DNA of 64,000 bases, from the NCBI RefSeq assembly GCF_902506495.1, contig NZ_LR733264.1, positions 1,736,771 to 1,800,770 of the forward strand, written 5' to 3'. The number at the start of each line of letters is the position of its first letter. Within the stretch, counting starts at the first letter, position 1. A program made the translations under genes and the position numbers. Below, piece after piece: positions 49,109-56,573 of the stretch. Source of the stretch: Pseudomonas sp. 8O (GTDB lineage: Bacteria > Pseudomonadota > Gammaproteobacteria > Pseudomonadales > Pseudomonadaceae). A model generated the notes under the pieces. It was given only the letters and a program-made list of their open reading frames with translations. It ran no database searches and had not been told where the DNA came from.

Positions 49109-50397
49109 GGACGTAACAGCGCGGCGGCCGCCTCCGGGTTGGACGGCAGGTAGAAGTGGATATAGCTGGCCGTGAGCCGTCCCAGGCGATACACCGCCTC
49201 TGCTACCGGCTTGCCGTTCGGGCAGCGGCCGAGCGCCAGGGGCGGCAATGGGCTTTCCAGCCGCGAGTGATGGTAGCTGTGGCCACGCAGCTCGCCTTCA
49301 GGCAGCGTCACCTGCTGCAAGGCCAGGGCGGTCAGTCGCGGTTGCAAGGCCGCGCTGCCGCTGAGCAGGCCGAGCATGCGCCCACTGGCGCCCTGCTTGT
49401 CGCGCAGTTCATCGAGCAGATAGAGCATGCCGCCACATTCGGCGAGCAAGGGTTTGCCGGCCTGATGATGGGCACGGATCGACGCAGCCATGGCCTGGTT
49501 GCCTTCCAGCTCGGCCAGGTATAGCTCCGGATATCCGCCCGGCAGATAAAGGCTATCCACCTCCGGCAGCTCACGATCAGCGAGCGGTGAGAAGTAATGC
49601 AGCTCAGCGCCGAGCGCCTGCAACAGATCGAGATTGGCCTGATAGAGAAAGGCGAACGCCGCATCGCGCGCAATGCCGATGCGTACGCCAGCCAACAGCG
49701 GCGCCAGTTCATCGACCTGCGGCGCGGCGAAGTTCACCGCAGGCGGCAGGTCGACGTTGGCACTGGCTGCCAGCGCATCGGCCGCGGCGTCCAGACGCGC
49801 GTCCAGATCGGCCAGCTCGGCCGCCTGCACCAGCCCCAGGTGGCGACTGGGTAGCTCCACCGCGGCGCTGCGCGGCAACGCACCGAACCAGCGAATACTC
49901 GCTGGCAGCGCATCACGCAGGATGTCGCCGTGGCGCGTGCTGGCGACACGGTTGCCGAGCACGCCGGCAAAGGGCAAGTCTGCCTGGAAGGTGGCAAGCC
50001 CGTGGGCCAGGGCGCCGAAGGTCTGCGCCATGGCCGCACCGTCGATCACGCCCAGCACCGGCACGCCGAAGTGGCGCGCCAGGTCCGCCGCCGAGGGCTT
50101 GCCATCGAACAGGCCCATCACCCCTTCGATCAGGATCAGATCGGCCTCACCGGCGGCCTGCCAAAGCAGTCGCCGACTTTCCGCCTCGCCGACCATGGCC
50201 AGGTCGAGCTGGTACACGGGGGCGCCACTGGCACGGGCATGGATCATCGGGTCGAGAAAGTCGGGGCCGCACTTGAACACCCGCACCCGCCGACCCTGGC
50301 GGGTGTGCAAGCGCGCCAGAGCAGCGGTGACGGTGGTCTTGCCCTGGCCGGAAGCCGGCGCGGCGATCAGCAGCGCCGGACAGTGACGTGCGCCCAT
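49105..50397 (-). CDS. cobB: Cobyrinic acid a,c-diamide synthase
   Basis: 430 residues. An N-terminal ATPase domain (LLIAAPASGQGKTTVTAALA, then KCGPDFLDPMIH, and ILIEGVMGLFDG) precedes a C-terminal glutaminase domain with nucleophile Cys in LLAECGGMLYLLDEL. A His pair in RGHSYHHSRLE follows. It amidates the a and c side chains (of cobyrinate or hydrogenobyrinate). Its ATG shares one base with the cobO stop (TGATG). Confidence 0.95.
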   Translation of the reverse strand: MGARHCPALLIAAPASGQGKTTVTAALARLHTRQGRRVRVFKCGPDFLDPMIHARASGAPVYQLDLAMVGEAESRRLLWQAAGEADLILIEGVMGLFDGKPSAADLARHFGVPVLGVIDGAAMAQTFGALAHGLATFQADLPFAGVLGNRVASTRHGDILRDALPASIRWFGALPRSAAVELPSRHLGLVQAAELADLDARLDAAADALAASANVDLPPAVNFAAPQVDELAPLLAGVRIGIARDAAFAFLYQANLDLLQALGAELHYFSPLADRELPEVDSLYLPGGYPELYLAELEGNQAMAASIRAHHQAGKPLLAECGGMLYLLDELRDKQGASGRMLGLLSGSAALQPRLTALALQQVTLPEGELRGHSYHHSRLESPLPPLALGRCPNGKPVAEAVYRLGRLTASYIHFYLPSNPEAAAALLRP

Positions 50398-51008
50398 CAG
50401 AATTCGATGCCCTTCTGTGCTTTTACCCCGGACTTGAACGCGTGCTTGACCAGGCTCATCTCGGTGACGGTGTCAGCCGCCTCGATCATCCCAGGCAAGG
50501 CGCCGCGCCCGGTCACCACCACATGCTGCAACAGCGGCCGGGCTTCGATATCGGCCAGCACCGCGTCCAGTTCGAGGTAGCCATGCTTGAGGGCTATGTT
50601 CAGCTCGTCCAGCACCACCAGGCCGACCGACTCATCACTGAGCAGGCGCTGGGCCACCGCCCAGGCTTGCTGAGCCTTGGCGATATCACGCTGGCGATCC
50701 TGGGTTTCCCAGGTGAAGCCTTCGCCCATCACGTGATAGCTGACTTCCTCGGGAAAACGGCGGAAGAAGGTTTCTTCACCGGTGCTGGCCGCACCCTTGA
50801 TGAACTGCACCACGCCGACCTTGATGCCATGACCCAGGGCACGCGCGACCATGCCGAAGGCGCTGCTGCTCTTGCCCTTGCCATTGCCGCTGTGCACCAG
50901 CAGCAGGCCGTATTCATCCTGGGCCTGGGCGATCTTTTCATCGATCAGGGCTTTCTTGCGTTGCATGCGCGCCTTGTGGCGGGCATCGCGGTCGGTCGAT
51001 TCGCTCAT
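50397..51008 (-). CDS. cobO: Cob(I)yrinic acid a,c-diamide adenosyltransferase
   Basis: 203 residues of the CobA/CobO/BtuR family. The P-loop-like LLLVHSGNGKGKSSSAFGMV and the conserved VGVVQFIKGAASTGEETFF and VVLDELNIALKHGYL are seen. It transfers adenosyl from ATP to reduced cobalt. It is the first gene of the ten-gene cob operon. The cobalamin riboswitch (51207-51562) and its terminator hairpin (51147-51170) lie in the leader, so transcription should be repressed by adenosylcobalamin. Confidence 0.95.
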   Translation of the reverse strand: MSESTDRDARHKARMQRKKALIDEKIAQAQDEYGLLLVHSGNGKGKSSSAFGMVARALGHGIKVGVVQFIKGAASTGEETFFRRFPEEVSYHVMGEGFTWETQDRQRDIAKAQQAWAVAQRLLSDESVGLVVLDELNIALKHGYLELDAVLADIEARPLLQHVVVTGRGALPGMIEAADTVTEMSLVKHAFKSGVKAQKGIEF

Positions 51009-51146
51009 GCGGTGATCCTGTCAGGCGCCCGTCCCACCGGCTTGATAGGCAGTGGAACGGCAACGAGGAAAACGACGCGGCAATGATCCGCACATCCTCG
51101 TTCAGGCGCTAATGGCTGGTCAGGCGAGCGGAAGACAGAAAACACG

Positions 51147-51170
51147 AACGCCCCGGAGAACCGAAGCGTT
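51147..51170 (-). terminator. Intrinsic terminator, probable expression platform of the cobalamin riboswitch
   Basis: On the minus strand AACGCTTCGG, loop TTCT, CCGGGGCGTT form a 10-bp stem (two G-T pairs). It is followed by CGTGTTTTCTGTC as a T-rich tail. It lies about 37 nt after the riboswitch B12 box and 139 nt before cobO, where transcription would stop when ligand is bound. Confidence 0.7.
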
Positions 51171-51206
51171 GGCCGGACAACGCCCTCCGCGATGCCGTGA
51201 AACTGC

Positions 51207-51562
51207 GACAGGCCGGTCTCCGGGCTTGTGAGTGAACCATGGGTTCTGCGCCGCGCCTTCCCGTGCAATGCACAGTGGCCTTGCAGACTGCGTGAAAACT
51301 ACTGCGCCAGGTCATGCGGCGTTAAAAACAGGCTCAAAGTGCTCAGTTACAGCTCGTGAGCTCGAATGCGAGCCCAGTCCGTTCTTCGCCTGTTTTTGCG
51401 AGGCCGCCATCGGCCTTGCCTGACCTTCGCTCGCTACGTTTTCACACGGTCTGGTTGAGCGACGTTTGACTCACCTACCGTTGCGGGGGCAGCGCCGGCA
51501 TTGGAACCGGCTTCCCTGTTTCACCCCTTGGCCGCCATTCACGGCAACTCGGGGCACCTGAA
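51207..51562 (-). ncRNA. Cobalamin riboswitch interrupted by a dispersed repeat
   Basis: Read on the minus strand, the conserved blocks appear in order: AGGTGCC (plus 51553-51559), GGTGAAACAGGGAAGCCGGT, CCCCGCAACGGTA (51476-51488), GCCACTG (51273-51279), GGGAAGGCGCGG (51251-51262) and the B12 box AAGCCCGGAGACCGGCC (51211-51227). The span of about 355 nt is far above the usual 180-220. The excess equals the 169-bp repeat at 51285-51453, which sits between the GCAACGGTA and GCCACTG blocks. GTGAGT/ACTCAC on either side can form the flanking stem. It should control cobO to cobS. Confidence 0.9.
51285..51453. repeat. Dispersed structured repeat, copy 2 (inside the riboswitch)
   Basis: Terminal inverted repeats CAGACTGCGTGAAAAC (51285-51300) and GTTTTCACACGGTCTG (51438-51453) match at 14 of 16 pairs. 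The inner stem AAAAACAGGC (51324-51333) / GCCTGTTTTT (51388-51397) is perfect. The core GCGTTAAAAACAG...CTCAAA.TGCTCA is shared with copy 1. The element is flanked directly by conserved riboswitch parts. Confidence 0.85.
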
Positions 51563-51609
51563 GCAAGGCGCGCAGGGTAGAGGCTGGCAGCCCTGCTCGT
51601 CAACGCCAC

Positions 51610-51930
51610 TCAGTGCCTGGGCATGAACCCGGGCGGCTTGCTTGCCAACCAGTCGACGAACGTTCGTAAACGCTCGTCGCTCAGTAGCGCCTCGCGGCTG
51701 TTGTAGGTCAACGCCAGCTCCTTTTCGCTGAAAAGCCGATGAATCTGGTTATGGCAGGCGCGGCAAACCCACAGCGTGGCGGTAATTCGTTCATGACGGG
51801 GATAGCGCTTCTGCACATAAACCTTGTCGTGCAGCGCCTTGGGAATCAGGTGATGACGGGTCAACGCGACTGGGCGTGCGCACAGCTCGCAGAACTCGGG
51901 CTGAGGCGGCAGGCGAATGGGATCGACCAT
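51610..51930 (-). CDS. Small HNH-type zinc protein
   Basis: 106 residues. CELC near residue 14, RHHLIPKALH and CRACHNQIH give the two zinc pairs and His-Asn-His core of an HNH domain. The function is unknown; a nuclease or a DNA-binding role is possible. It is upstream of the cob riboswitch on the same strand, with 47 bp between its stop and the aptamer, so the riboswitch promoter must be in that gap or within this gene. It is distinct in sequence from the YajD-like protein at 19232. Confidence 0.8.
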   Translation of the reverse strand: MVDPIRLPPQPEFCELCARPVALTRHHLIPKALHDKVYVQKRYPRHERITATLWVCRACHNQIHRLFSEKELALTYNSREALLSDERLRTFVDWLASKPPGFMPRH

Positions 51931-51936
51931 GGATGC

Positions 51937-52461
51937 TCAGGGATTACGCGCGAGCTCTGGTGTGATGACCCGCTTGGCATCGAGGTAGACACGCTGCCAG
52001 TAGACGTTGTCGAGGCTATCCAGACGCACCGTGCCGCCACTGGACGGTGCATGCACGAAACGCCCTTCGCCGACATAGATCCCGGCATGACTGACGGCGC
52101 GCCCGCCATTGGTGGCAAAGAACACCAGATCGCCACTCTGCAGGGCGTCGCGGCGTACATCAGGGGTGCGCATGGCACTCAGCTCACGCGTCGAACGCGG
52201 CAGACTGATACCAGCAGCATCGCGATAAACGTAGCCGATCAAGCCACTGCAGTCGAAACCGCCTTCCGGGGTATTGCCACCGTAGCGATAAGGCGTACCG
52301 ACCAGGCCAAGGGCGCGAAACAGCACGTCCTCAGTCCCGCCCTGATAAGAAGACGGAGAGACAGAAGGTGTGTAACCAGGCTGGGGAGAAGGAGCGCGAC
52401 TGCTGCAGGCACTCAGCAGCAGAGCGAGAGCGATGAGGGCAACACGGGTCGTGACGGGCAT
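51937..52461 (-). CDS. NlpC/P60 peptidoglycan endopeptidase lipoprotein 1
   Basis: 174 residues. A lipoprotein signal with lipobox LLSAC (Cys19) is followed by a short Ser/Pro linker and an NlpC/P60 (C40) domain. The catalytic Cys is in GGFDCSGLIGYVY and His in VSHAGIYVG, with a third polar position in FVHAPSSGG. It should cleave peptide cross-links of peptidoglycan from the periplasmic face. It is a tandem paralogue of the next upstream gene (85-bp gap) and lies 6 bp before the HNH gene. Confidence 0.9.
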   Translation of the reverse strand: MPVTTRVALIALALLLSACSSRAPSPQPGYTPSVSPSSYQGGTEDVLFRALGLVGTPYRYGGNTPEGGFDCSGLIGYVYRDAAGISLPRSTRELSAMRTPDVRRDALQSGDLVFFATNGGRAVSHAGIYVGEGRFVHAPSSGGTVRLDSLDNVYWQRVYLDAKRVITPELARNP

Positions 52462-52545
52462 AAGCGAGGCGATCCTGAGCCTGAATGCGCTCTACTCTGC
52501 CGATTCACGACGAACGGCGCAACCCTTGGGGTACGCCGTGATACA

Positions 52546-53166
52546 TCAGTTGGGACGCTTGGCGGTGACCTGCTCGTCCACCGGAGCCAGCGCGAGGACG
52601 CGCTTGGCCTGCAGATAACTGCGGCTCCAGTAGCTATTGTCGAGGCTGTCGATGCGCACACCACCGCTGCGGCTGCTGCTGGAGTGGATGAACTGATCAT
52701 CCCCCAGATAGATGCCGGCGTGACTGACGCGACCACGACCACGATCATTGAACAGGATCAGATCGCCCGGTTCCAGATCGGCACGCGCCACCTTCGGCGC
52801 ATCGAGCTTGATCAGCTCACGCGTGGAACGTGGCAGCTCCAGGCCGACTTCTTCGCGAAACAGGTAGCCGACAAAACCGCTGCAATCGAAACCGGATTGC
52901 ACCGAGGTGCCGCCATAGCGATAGCGAGTGCCGATCAGCGAACGCCCAAGTTCCAGCAGGCTGTCTGTCAGCTGCGGCATTTCATAGGGCTTGTCGTCGA
53001 TCAGCGCGTTGATTTCATCGTCGGCAGGCTCAACCTGCTGAGAGAGCGAACGAGCAACTGGCTCGGTCGCAGTAACGCCTGTCTGCGGCTGTGGCGAGTG
53101 GCCGGCGCAGGCAGCGAGCAAGACAGTGAGTGCAAGAGGCACGAGGGGTGCGAAGCGTTTTAGCAT
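52546..53166 (-). CDS. NlpC/P60 peptidoglycan endopeptidase lipoprotein 2
   Basis: 206 residues. A lipoprotein signal (LKRFAPLVPLALTVLLAAC, Cys20) is followed by a longer linker of about 70 residues and a C40 domain. The catalytic Cys is in SGFDCSGFVGYLF and His in VSHAGIYLG, with FIHSSSSRSGG. LPRSTREL and RIDSLDN are shared with its downstream paralogue, showing a duplication. ATG 53166 begins the lipoprotein signal; an open frame extends upstream to 53274 without merit. Confidence 0.9.
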   Translation of the reverse strand: MLKRFAPLVPLALTVLLAACAGHSPQPQTGVTATEPVARSLSQQVEPADDEINALIDDKPYEMPQLTDSLLELGRSLIGTRYRYGGTSVQSGFDCSGFVGYLFREEVGLELPRSTRELIKLDAPKVARADLEPGDLILFNDRGRGRVSHAGIYLGDDQFIHSSSSRSGGVRIDSLDNSYWSRSYLQAKRVLALAPVDEQVTAKRPN

Positions 53167-53315
53167 GGGCACGACCGTGTCGGTTGAATTTACAAGTCGG
53201 CGACTATGCCCTCTACAAGGCTCATTTGCAAATTCTATCGTTAGAAATGTGACCCAGTAGTTTCGCCGCGCCATCTAAAGCGCCCGGCCACTCCTGCAGC
53301 CGGGCGATTCAGGCG

Positions 53316-54530
53316 CTAGCCGAGAATCTCGCTCAAGGGGATGAAGCGCAGCATATCCCCTTCAGCCAGCGTGCTGCCCTCCATCACCTCGGCCAACCCT
53401 TCGGCCCAGGCGGCGCTGCGCAGCACACCTGAACTCTGGTTGGCATAGGGCACCGCACGGCCATTTTCCAGGCGCGCGCGCAGGTACTCTCGGCGCATGC
53501 CTGGCTTACCCCAGGCAAAACCTGCCGGCACCAAGAAGCCCAATGGCTCGACCCGCTGCACACCCAGACGACGCAACATGTACGGGCGCGCCAGCAGTCC
53601 GAAGGTAACCAGCGTCGAAGCCGGGTTGCCCGGCAAACCTATTACCGGAACGCCCTGGTAGTGGCCGAACGTCAACGGTTTACCCGGCTTGATCGCCAAT
53701 TTCCATAGCGCCAGTTCGCCCGCCTCGCGCAGGGCCATGCCGAGAAAATCTGCCTCCCCCACCGAAACGCCACCCGTGGAGAGAATCAGATCGACCTCGC
53801 CCAGCGCACCCAGCGCTTCGCGGGTGCGCTGCAGATCATCAGGCAATATGCCCGCATCGACCACGCTGCAGCCCAGCCGTTGCAACCAGGCAATCAGCAG
53901 ACGCCGATTGCTGTTGTAGATCTGCCCAGGGCCAATCGCCTGCCCCGGCTCTACCAGTTCGTCGCCAGTGGATAGCACGGCGACACGCAGGCGCCGCCGC
54001 ACCGACAGCCGCGCCGCACCAAGCGAGGCTGCCAGCCCCAGCTCGATTGGCCCCAGACGGGTACCGGCCGGCAGCACGCATTCGCCGACGCAGGTTTCCT
54101 GACCTTGAGCGCGCACGTTCTGCCCGACTTTCAAGGATTCGCGGAACATGACGCACCCCGACTCATCGAGTTCGGCGTTCTCTTGCATTTCCACGGTGTC
54201 GGCACCTTCCGGCAGCGGCGCACCGGTGAAGATGCGCGCACAGGTCCCAGGCTGCAGCGGCGTTGGCGCGGTGCCGGCCTGAATGCGCTGGCTAACCGGC
54301 AACGCCTGGTTATTCCAATCGGCCAGGCGCAGGGCGTAACCGTCCATGGCACTGTTGGCCCAGGGCGGCAGATCCAGCGTCGCGATCAGCGGCTCGGCCA
54401 GCACTCGGCCATCCGCCTCGGCCAGCTCGACCTGCTCGACCTGCTCGATTGGCGCCGCATCTGCCAGAGCCAACAGACGCTCCAGCGCCGCCTCCACGGG
54501 CAGCAGACCGGGATGATCGCAAGCACTCAT
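53316..54530 (-). CDS. moeA: Molybdopterin molybdenumtransferase
   Basis: 404 residues. Landmarks are LPPWANSAMDGYAL, the ARIFTGAPLPEGADTVEMQE segment, VLSTGDELVEPGQ and the MPT-binding LSTGGVSVGEADF. PVIGLPGNPASTLVTF marks the C-terminal region. It inserts molybdate into adenylated molybdopterin. ATG 54530 overlaps the moaB stop by 4 bp (ATGA), so the two are translationally coupled. Confidence 0.95.
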   Translation of the reverse strand: MSACDHPGLLPVEAALERLLALADAAPIEQVEQVELAEADGRVLAEPLIATLDLPPWANSAMDGYALRLADWNNQALPVSQRIQAGTAPTPLQPGTCARIFTGAPLPEGADTVEMQENAELDESGCVMFRESLKVGQNVRAQGQETCVGECVLPAGTRLGPIELGLAASLGAARLSVRRRLRVAVLSTGDELVEPGQAIGPGQIYNSNRRLLIAWLQRLGCSVVDAGILPDDLQRTREALGALGEVDLILSTGGVSVGEADFLGMALREAGELALWKLAIKPGKPLTFGHYQGVPVIGLPGNPASTLVTFGLLARPYMLRRLGVQRVEPLGFLVPAGFAWGKPGMRREYLRARLENGRAVPYANQSSGVLRSAAWAEGLAEVMEGSTLAEGDMLRFIPLSEILG

Positions 54531-55066
54531 CCGCGCGTCTCGCAGGCACCCACCTGTTTCAGATGCGGCACGAAGTTGCAGGGACGATGGCGTGCATCCA
54601 GTTGCTCGCCGAGAATGCCATCCCAGGCGGTACGGCAAGCATTGGTCGAACCCGGCAGGCAGCACACCAGGGTGCCGTTGGCCAGGCCGGCCAGCGCGCG
54701 CGACTGAATGGTGGAAGTGCCGATATCGGCCACGGAAATCTGGCGAAACAGCTCGCCAAACCCATCGACCTGCTTGTCCAGCAGGCAAGTGACCGCTTCC
54801 GGCGTGCTGTCACGCCCAGTGAAACCGGTACCGCCAGTAATCACCACTACCTGCACCTGATCCTCGGCAATCCAGGTCGCCACCTGGGCGCGGATCTTGT
54901 AGAGGTCATCCTTGAGCAGAACACGAGCGGCCAGTTGATGCCCGGCGGCGGTCAGACGGTCGACCAGCAGTTGACCCGAGGTATCGGTCTCCAACGTGCG
55001 CGTGTCGCTGACGGTCAGCACGGCAATGTTCAGCGGCACGAAAACCGCGTCGGCCTTATGGTTCAT
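54527..55066 (-). CDS. moaB: Molybdopterin adenylyltransferase-type protein MoaB
   Basis: 179 residues. [18 protein letters not shown] at the N-terminus, [17 protein letters not shown] and [18 protein letters not shown] are MoaB/MogA family motifs. It adenylates molybdopterin before metal insertion by MoeA, whose gene follows with a 4-bp overlap. ATG 55066 is preferred; an ATG three codons upstream also exists. It is divergent from mobA with 68 bp between the starts. Confidence 0.93.
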   Translation of the reverse strand: MNHKADAVFVPLNIAVLTVSDTRTLETDTSGQLLVDRLTAAGHQLAARVLLKDDLYKIRAQVATWIAEDQVQVVVITGGTGFTGRDSTPEAVTCLLDKQVDGFGELFRQISVADIGTSTIQSRALAGLANGTLVCCLPGSTNACRTAWDGILGEQLDARHRPCNFVPHLKQVGACETRG

Positions 55067-55134
55067 GGCAGGCATCCAATTGGGAGAGAATGGGCGCTGT
55101 TATATCACACAGCCTGCCTTCGGAGACTTCACAC

Positions 55135-55725
55135 ATGCCCGCATCCAACGCCCGCCCCACCTGCTCGGTGCTGCTGCTTTCCGGTGGCCGAGGCCTGCGC
55201 ATGGGCGGCCGCGACAAGGGCCTGTTGGAGTGGCGCGGTCGGCCGCTGATCGCGTGGCTGCATGACCTGACCCGGCCGTTGAGCGACGACCTGATCATCT
55301 CCTGCAACCGCAACACTGAGCGCTATGCGCCCTATGCCGACCAACTGGTCGTAGATCAGGATCAGGACTTTCAGGGACCGCTGGCGGGTATCCGCGCCGG
55401 CATGGCCGCGGCGCGCCACGAGCAGATGCTGGTGCTGCCCTGCGACGCCCCTCTGGTCGACCGTGCACTGATCGAGTCACTGCTCGCCCACGCCGGGAGC
55501 CGGCCAGTAGTGATCCGCCAGGGCGACTACTGGCAGCCACTGTTCTGCCTGTTGCCCACGCGACTCCGGGACGATCTGGAACACGCCTGGCAATCCGGTG
55601 AACGCAGCCCGCAACGCTGGTTCGGCAAACTGGCACCCATCGCCGTCGACTGCATGCTGGACGATGCCCGACTGGCCAACCTGAACACACCGGAAACGCT
55701 CGCGCACAACATCCCTCCTTGCTGA
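55135..55725 (+). CDS. mobA: Molybdenum cofactor guanylyltransferase
   Basis: 196 residues. The nucleotide-binding N-terminus is [21 protein letters not shown] and the metal-binding Asp is in [24 protein letters not shown] is also conserved. It links GMP to Mo-molybdopterin to form the dinucleotide cofactor used by DMSO-reductase-family enzymes. ATG 55135 fits the family start; a longer open frame from 55090 overlaps the promoter area. Divergence from moaB-moeA groups three Moco genes together. Confidence 0.93.
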   Translation: MPASNARPTCSVLLLSGGRGLRMGGRDKGLLEWRGRPLIAWLHDLTRPLSDDLIISCNRNTERYAPYADQLVVDQDQDFQGPLAGIRAGMAAARHEQMLVLPCDAPLVDRALIESLLAHAGSRPVVIRQGDYWQPLFCLLPTRLRDDLEHAWQSGERSPQRWFGKLAPIAVDCMLDDARLANLNTPETLAHNIPPC

Positions 55726-55812
55726 AACGGGAAGCCCTGTGCGGAACTCATACGGCAGTTTCACGTCTGAGCGAGGGTATAAGAACCTCTTTAGCACCCA
55801 AGGAGACAGACC

Positions 55813-56034
55813 ATGACCAAACGGATCATCCCCGCCCTGCTGATGGCAATCGGCTTCACTGTACTGGCCGGCTGCTCCACGCCGTCGGTGATCACCCTGA
55901 ACGATGGGCGTGAAATACAGACGGTGGACAAACCCCAGTTCGATGAAGATTCTGGCTTCTACGAATTCGAGCAACTCGACGGCAAGCGCGCCACGATCAA
56001 CAAGGACCAGGTGCAGACCGTCAAGGAACTCTGA
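55813..56034 (+). CDS. YgdI/YgdR-type small lipoprotein (DUF903)
   Basis: 73 residues. The lipobox LAGC places the lipidated Cys at 21. The SH3-like core VITLNDGREIQTVDKPQFDE, then SGFYEFEQLDGKRATINKDQV, matches the DUF903/YgdI family. These are small envelope lipoproteins of unknown function. AAGGAG lies 7-8 nt upstream of the ATG. It is monocistronic, between mobA and the tRNA gene. Confidence 0.9.
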   Translation: MTKRIIPALLMAIGFTVLAGCSTPSVITLNDGREIQTVDKPQFDEDSGFYEFEQLDGKRATINKDQVQTVKEL

Positions 56035-56112
56035 GGTACCGCTGAAGAACACCCGAACCCGTACCGGCCGCTGAGGGAGATGATCAGCCTGCATATTTTT
56101 CAGGCTAACCCC

Positions 56113-56140
56113 TTGTGCGGTAAAAGTTTTTCGGTAGAAT
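56113..56140 (+). promoter_or_regulatory. Sigma-70 promoter of tRNA-Pro
   Basis: TTGTGC (56113-56118) and TAGAAT (56135-56140) are separated by 16 bp, a good -35/-10 pair. The mature tRNA begins 11 bp after the -10 element. Confidence 0.65.
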
Positions 56141-56150
56141 ACGGCTCATT

Positions 56151-56227
56151 CGGAGTGTAGCGCAGCTTGGTAGCGCGTCTCGTTCGGGACGAGAAGGTCG
56201 CAGGTTCGAATCCTGTCTCTCCGACCA
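56151..56227 (+). tRNA. tRNA-Pro (anticodon CGG)
   Basis: 77 nt including an encoded CCA end. The anticodon arm is TCTCG-TTCGGGA-CGAGA, giving anticodon CGG for codon CCG. The T arm is CGCAG-GTTCGAAT-CCTGT with the conserved GTTCGAATC. In the acceptor stem CGGAGTG faces CTCTCCG, so position 6-67 would be a T-T mismatch. A terminator hairpin follows 3 bp later. Confidence 0.95.
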
Positions 56228-56230
56228 ATC

Positions 56231-56260
56231 AAAAAACCCGCCTTGATAGGCGGGTTTTTT
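56231..56260 (+). terminator. Intrinsic terminator after tRNA-Pro
   Basis: AAAAAACCCGCC, loop TTGATA, GGCGGGTTTTTT form a 12-bp perfect stem ending in a T-run. The A-run on the other side allows it to work in both directions, also ending the convergent glutaredoxin-like gene. Confidence 0.92.
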
Positions 56261-56288
56261 ATTGCCTTCGATTTGTCGGTACCGCCTT

Positions 56289-56525
56289 TCAGCTCAGAAA
56301 AGCCACCACCTGCTCAGCATCGAATGGCCAGTTCAGTTCGCTTGCACTGTCGCAGCGGCGCAGCACCGGAATGCGCAAGCCGTACTGCTCGACCATCCCC
56401 TCATGCTCGGCAATGTCGATCAATTCGACCAGCAGACCATTCTCCACGAATGGCATGAGCAGCGCCTCGGCCACCTCGCAGAGATGGCAACCCAGGGTTC
56501 CGAAAAGTTGGCATTCAGGCGTCAT
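56289..56525 (-). CDS. Glutaredoxin-like small thiol protein
   Basis: 78 residues with a thioredoxin-fold start [19 protein letters not shown]. The redox pair is CHLC near residues 13-16, and the cis-Pro is in GLRIPVLRR. It fits the short glutaredoxin-family (DUF836-type) proteins. The partner is unknown. It is 48 bp from the next gene upstream on the same strand. Confidence 0.85.
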   Translation of the reverse strand: MTPECQLFGTLGCHLCEVAEALLMPFVENGLLVELIDIAEHEGMVEQYGLRIPVLRRCDSASELNWPFDAEQVVAFLS

Positions 56526-56573
56526 GAGCGCACCTCTCTGTCAGCAAGGTGCGCAGTTTAACACCGGCCGGGA

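Noticed and set aside
51285..51453. Repeat inside the riboswitch leader as a protein-coding insertion
   Set aside because: No open frame of meaningful size is shared with the other two copies; conserved pairing rather than coding capacity is what the copies share.
54531..54788. N-terminal extension of MoeA by 86 codons
   Set aside because: The extension overlaps moaB in another frame and lacks MoeA similarity; ATG 54530 with a 4-bp overlap of the moaB stop is the normal arrangement.
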